Positions 6,919-10,464 of a stretch of 10,464 nucleotides of DNA are shown piece after piece. Source of the DNA: CAJBLF01 sp964418415 (lineage in GTDB: Bacteria; Patescibacteriota; Gracilibacteria; Absconditabacterales; Absconditicoccaceae). The position numbers and the translations under genes are program-made. Position 1 is the first letter of the stretch, and every line of letters begins with the position of its first letter. The DNA is taken from positions 1 to 10,464 of the forward strand of contig CAYQLB010000029.1 of NCBI GenBank assembly GCA_964418415.1, written 5' to 3'. Under the pieces are notes generated by a model. That model was not told where the DNA came from and did no database searches. It worked only from the letters and a program-made list of their open reading frames with translations.

Positions 6919-7887
6919 ATGTTTACATGAATAGAAAATCTAACTAATTGGTTTACTTACATTGTACTCAACTTGGAAGCGACAACGCATTTTGCTCAAT
7001 CACTCAATTTTTTCCTATATGACAGTATCAAAATTATTTTGCTACTCTTGGTAATTACCAATCTAATGACACTATTGAATTCTTACTTACCCATAGAAAA
7101 AATAAGAGATTTTTTGATTAAAAGGAAATTATTCTGACTGGAATATTTTTTTGCCTCGCTCTTCGGAGCAGTGACTCCTTTCTGTACCTGTTCGTCGATT
7201 CCTTTATTTGTAGGATTTCTCAAAGCTGGAATTCCATTAGGTGTAACCTTTGCTTTCCTAATTACTTCACCACTCGTAAATGAAGTAGCTATAGCGATAT
7301 TTTTGGGAATTTTCTGAATCAAAGTTACTGCAATCTATATGATTGGTTGAATTGTGATGGGAATGGTGGGCTGACGATTTCTATGAAAACTTAAATTGGA
7401 AAAATATCTCGCTGATTTCATACAAGCGAAAAGAGCACATCAATCCGTTGAAATGGTTCAGAAAAAAATCATTTTTCTTCAAAGGTTGAAGGAAGTAAGC
7501 AAAGAAGCATGGAATATCACCAAAAAAGTAACTCCCTATATTTTGTTGTGAGTAGCTGTAGGTGCTGCTATCCACGGCTTCGTTCCTACGGGATTCTTTG
7601 AACAGTATATTACCAAAAACAATCCATTAGCGGTTCCTATCGCTGTGATAGTTGGAATTCCTATGTACGCCAATGCTACGAGTGTAATTCCAATCGTCCA
7701 AGCATTAATTGCAAAATGAATTCCATTAGGAACCTGATTGGCATTTATGATGGCGGTCGTAGGATTGAGTTTGCCAGAATTCCTTATACTCAAAAAAGTC
7801 ATGAAGATGAGATTGCTTCTTATTTTCTTTGGAGTAGTAGGCTTGTCAATAATGATATTAGGATATTTCTTTAATACAGTCTTATAG
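6919..7887 (+). CDS. DUF318/ArsP-type permease (322 aa)
   Basis: The frame contains nine TGA-glycines and ends with TAG at 7885-7887. The hallmark TPFCTCSSIPLF (Cys89 and Cys91), followed by GIPLGVTFAFLITSPLVNE and, in the second half, GIPMYANATSVIPI and KGIPLGTGLAFMMAVVGLSLPE, identifies the PF03773 (DUF318) permease family of two related membrane halves. ArsP in this family exports trivalent organoarsenicals; other members are unassigned. A soluble charged loop at about residues 160-205 separates the halves. The upstream TM0996-type thioredoxin is a frequent neighbour of this family, so the pair probably acts together: reduction or capture by the Cys-rich thioredoxin and transport by the permease. 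No ArsR-type regulator is in the window. The ATG is preceded by CACAAATCTC, without an SD; TATTAC lies about 10 nt upstream. Confidence 0.88.
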
Positions 7888-7903
7888 ATATATAATAAAC
7901 CCC

Positions 7904-7915
7904 TTAGACGTCATT
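7904..7915 (+). repeat. 12-bp direct repeat TTAGACGTCATT, copy 2
   Basis: Identical to 6864-6875, here 17 nt after the permease stop. The sequence after it (to about 7945) is otherwise featureless and shows no terminator for the plus-strand cluster. Confidence 0.5.
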
Positions 7916-7957
7916 ACAGCACTACGGTTTGTGACTGGAATCCATATTAAAATATAT

Positions 7958-7982
7958 AAAAAAAAGGCGGATACTATCCGCC
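7958..7982 (-). terminator. Rho-independent terminator for metG
   Basis: GGCGGAT (7966-7972) and ATCCGCC (7976-7982) form a 7-bp GC-rich stem with a 3-nt loop. Read on the minus strand it is followed by eight T (A run 7958-7965), the right arrangement to end metG transcripts 22 nt past that stop. On the plus strand no T tract follows, so it probably does not terminate the permease cluster. Confidence 0.85.
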
Positions 7983-8004
7983 CCTACAATATATTTGTCG
8001 AATA

Positions 8005-9582
8005 TTATTCTTCTTTCTTCTGATAGATTATTACGGGATTTAGATTCACTGGAAATTCTTCTAGATCAAAGATCATTTTGAATTGATGTTCTTCATTATT
8101 TTTGGCTGAATCTATACTGCTAAGCTCTTCGTTGCCGAAGATGTCTTGGATTTTTTTGAATCCATTGAGGAGGATAGGAGCTGAAAAGAGGGCTATATTT
8201 TTGACTATATATAATAAGAATTGTAAATCAGCAATAGCATCATCTTTGGTTGTATCATTCTTGTATTTCACTCGTGGTTCAGCTTTGGTGATATATTCGT
8301 TCGCTGCCTGGACAAGTTGGTATCGTTCATCAAGATATCATTTGATATCAGCTTTTTTTAGATAATTTTCCTCTATACTCGCGCTATCCCATCCGTTTTC
8401 TATATAGGTGATGAGTTTGCTTTCGCTATACTCTTGGAAATGTTTCCATTTCTGTTTATTGAGTTTTCCGCTCGTGATGCCATATTTCTTACACAAACTG
8501 GTAACTCTGTTTACTAAATTTCCCCATCCTCCGATTAACATGCTATCGTACAGATTTGATAATCTTTCTAGTGAAAAATCTCCGTCACTTGATACACTGA
8601 TATCGTAGAGAAGTTGAAAAACGAATGCATCTCTATCATAATCTTTCAAGATCTCTATAGGGTCTATAGTATTTCCGGTAGATTTGCTCATCTTCTGTCC
8701 ATTGAGCGTGACATGGCCGTGGACGATAAGTTTTTTTGGTAATGCTATCTTCGCAGAAAGCAACATAGCTGGCCAGAAAGCTGCATGGAATCTTAAAATA
8801 TCTTTTCCGATGATATGGATATCTGCTGGTCGGGTATTTTTGAATTTCTCTTCATCGCTTGCATATCCTTGTCCGGTGATATAATTGGACAAGGCATCAC
8901 ATCGAACATACATCACATGATCTTCATCACCGGGGACTGGTATGCCTCGTGGTAGAGTCGATTTGGGACGAGAAAAACTTACATCGTTTGCATTTTCCAA
9001 GAATGATAATATCTCATTTTTTCTTGCTTCTGGTAAAATCTGATAGGTATCATTCTTGATAGCATCTATCACTTGTCCTCTATATTTATGCAGAGCAAAA
9101 AAATAATTTTCTTCTTCTATTTTCTCTATATCTCAGTTAGGATGGTCGGGGCAGTGTCAGTTGATGAGCTCTTTTTCTGTCTTGAAGCATTCGCAGCCCG
9201 CACAATAGAGTCAGATATATTTCTTTTTGTAAATATCTCCCGCCTCTACCAATTTATTTCGGAATTTCTGTGCTCCAGGATAATGGGCCTCGATATCTGA
9301 GGTTCTGAGAAAAGTATCATATGATATCAAAAGTTTTTCGTACATATCTTTATATGATTTCACGATATCGTCCAAGAAATTTCTTATTTCCTTTCCTGCT
9401 TTTTCCGCGCTACGTCGATTTTTGACGCCATGTTCATCTGTTCCTGTTTGGAAAACAACCTCTTTCCCGATAATTCTGTACATTCTAGCAAACGCATCAG
9501 CTTGTATGATTTCCAAAGCATGTCCCATATGCGGTTTTGCATTCGTATAGGCGATGGCGGTAGTGATATAGAATTTTTTCAT
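8005..9582 (-). CDS. metG: Methionyl-tRNA synthetase
   Basis: Cytoplasmic class I synthetase charging tRNA-Met, including the initiator. The start MKKFYITTAIAYTNAKPHMGH carries HMGH at 18-21; an in-frame ATG 23 codons upstream (9649-9651) would add a non-homologous stretch, so 9582 is preferred. A Zn knuckle CxxC...CxxH is seen: Cys127 and Cys130 (CAGC), Cys144 and His147 (CPDH). GKDILRFHAAFWPA and GQKMSKSTGN (KMSKS 297-301) complete the catalytic domain, and WGNLVNRV marks the anticodon-binding helical region. Four TGA codons (9211, 9157, 9133, 8338) encode Gly, the first just before the Zn knuckle. Length is 525 aa, ending with TAA and lacking the C-terminal tRNA-binding (EMAP-like) domain found in some MetRS. 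It converges on the permease cluster. No SD precedes the ATG. Confidence 0.95.
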
Positions 9583-9704
9583 AACAAAAGACAAAACGAT
9601 AAAATTGATACACGATCCATGATACAAGAACAATAGAGCTAAATAGTTCATGAATCTTGAATATAGTATCTAATATCTAAGAAAAGTTAGCGTTTTTTCA
9701 AGCC

Positions 9705-10286
9705 TTACGTCTTCTTACAAACAAGGATATGCCCAGCGATTTTCCCTTGGTTGAGGATAGGGAGAATATGAATATTAAAAAAATTCTTTACCGCAAGTTT
9801 TTCTAAATCAGGCATTCTATGATTAAAAAAATGTATTTTAAATTGATCCTTATTCTTTTTTCGGATGAATTCACGTCTTTGGATAAAATGTCCGATGATC
9901 CATACTCATCATATTTTTAATATTCTATAGACTTCATTAAATAATGATTCTATATCTTCGATGTGTTCGAGAACAAAGAAACTTGTCGCTAAATCGAAGG
10001 ATTCATCATCGAAGGGGAGTGTGTCTTCTAAATCACAGATAACTTTTTCTACTTTTCCGGCATTATTGGGATGTCTACTCAAAAGCTTTTCAGCAATATC
10101 ACAAGCGACATATCTATCTGGCTTCAAAAGGGAAAGATATTTAAACATTCTCCCGTCGCCGGCTCAGAGATCAATCACCGTCATATCCGCATTTTTAGGA
10201 AAATATTTAACAAAAACACCTTTATCAAAGCTATCAAGGTGTTTATGATATTGTCCGTACTGATCAGCTATAGTGTTGTAGCCCAT
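9705..10286 (-). CDS. SAM-dependent methyltransferase (class I, 193 aa)
   Basis: With TGA = Gly the frame runs from ATG 10284-10286 to TAA 9705-9707. The N-terminus MGYNTIADQYGQYHKH is typical of ubiquinone/menaquinone-type and related class I methyltransferases. Motif I, VIDLGAGDGRM (residues 37-47), binds SAM, and its first Gly is the TGA at 10164-10166. Next come ACDIAEKLL (motif II acidic region), VICDLEDTLPFDDESFDLATSFFVLEHI (motif III/IV, Methyltransf_11-like) and EVYRILKIGG with two adjacent TGA codons (9906-9911). The C-terminal third has no recognisable substrate domain, so the acceptor is unknown. It lies upstream of metG on the same strand, 122 nt away, with no clear terminator between, so they could share a transcript. 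The 58-bp repeat lies 66 nt upstream of its start. Confidence 0.82.
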
Positions 10287-10352
10287 CTTCGGATCATGGA
10301 TGAGAATATGCTTTTGGTTGTAAGACAAATTGGATAACTAAATGACTAAAAT

Positions 10353-10464
10353 GTAATTTGCTTCGCGTAATTTGCTCGTTACACTCACGTAATTTACTCA
10401 CTGCGTTCGTGTAATTTGCTTCGCGTAATTTGCTCGTTACACTCACGTAATTTACTCACTGCGT
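10353..10464 (+). repeat. Exact 58-bp tandem repeat, running off the window
   Basis: Copy 1 is 10353-10410 and copy 2 starts at 10411; all 54 bases visible of copy 2 are identical to copy 1. Each unit is built from three subunits of 14, 22 and 22 bp that all start with GTAATTT; the rest varies around short words such as GCTTCGC, GCTCGTTAC and ACTCACTGC. The period is not a multiple of three, so it is unlikely to be coding. The array lies upstream of the methyltransferase and its full extent is unknown. Confidence 0.9.

Noticed and set aside
9583..9651. Upstream in-frame ATG adding 23 residues to MetRS
   Set aside because: The added stretch has no family counterpart, and MetRS proteins start at the MKKFYITTA-type sequence at 9582.
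2459..10286. Apparent multi-stop pseudogenes in most genes
   Set aside because: The interruptions are almost all TGA at glycine positions and vanish under code 25; only the single frame change in cysS remains.
1..10286. TGA as Trp (code 4) or selenocysteine
   Set aside because: Trp is encoded by ordinary TGG in these genes, while TGA falls on conserved Gly positions. The number and spread of sites, with no recurring downstream element, do not fit selenocysteine.
10353..10464. CRISPR array
   Set aside because: Repeats are contiguous with no unique spacers, and no cas genes are seen.

Overview
The window reads as a fragment of a low-GC Patescibacteria (CPR) genome that uses UGA as a glycine codon (translation table 25), as known for Absconditabacteria (SR1) and Gracilibacteria (BD1-5). 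In the standard code almost every gene looks broken. Read with TGA = Gly, clean full-length proteins appear, and many TGA codons fall on family-conserved glycines: methyltransferase motif I, the HHGG segment of CysRS, the Zn knuckle of MetRS. I count about 55 in-frame TGA codons in eight genes. Every gene whose end is visible stops at TAA or TAG. The sequence does not distinguish SR1 from BD1-5.

Layout, left to right. (1) 1-1209, minus: an ATP-grasp protein of the RimK-related alpha-L-glutamate ligase-like type, cut by the window edge. (2) 1384-2325, plus: a 313-aa lipoprotein of unknown function that differs from its neighbours (no TGA codon, higher GC, SD-preceded leader ORF, strong terminator). 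(3) 2459-3933, plus: cysS, interrupted by one frame change at a canonical -1 slippery heptamer. (4) 3932-4078: heptamer tandem repeats. (5) 4105-5178, plus: a small lipoprotein followed by an MsrQ/ferric-reductase-like membrane protein. (6) 5179-5294: a palindromic MITE-like element. (7) 5321-7887, plus: an MFS transporter, a TM0996-type thioredoxin with a Cys-rich tail, and a DUF318/ArsP-type permease, closely spaced and probably co-transcribed. (8) 8005-9582, minus: metG, converging on that cluster with its own terminator at 7958-7982. (9) 9705-10286, minus: a SAM-dependent methyltransferase. (10) 10353-10464: an exact 58-bp tandem repeat running off the right edge.

Functionally this mixes translation (cysS, metG), transport and redox (MFS, thioredoxin, permease, MsrQ-like protein) and surface lipoproteins. 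The thioredoxin-permease pair is a recurrent bacterial neighbourhood, often linked to metalloid handling; that role is an inference here. Most starts lack a Shine-Dalgarno sequence and several have a -10-like box just upstream, which suggests short-leader or leaderless mRNAs. The strongest leads are the slippery-site frameshift in cysS, the standard-code-like lipoprotein gene, and the Cys-rich thioredoxin next to the permease.
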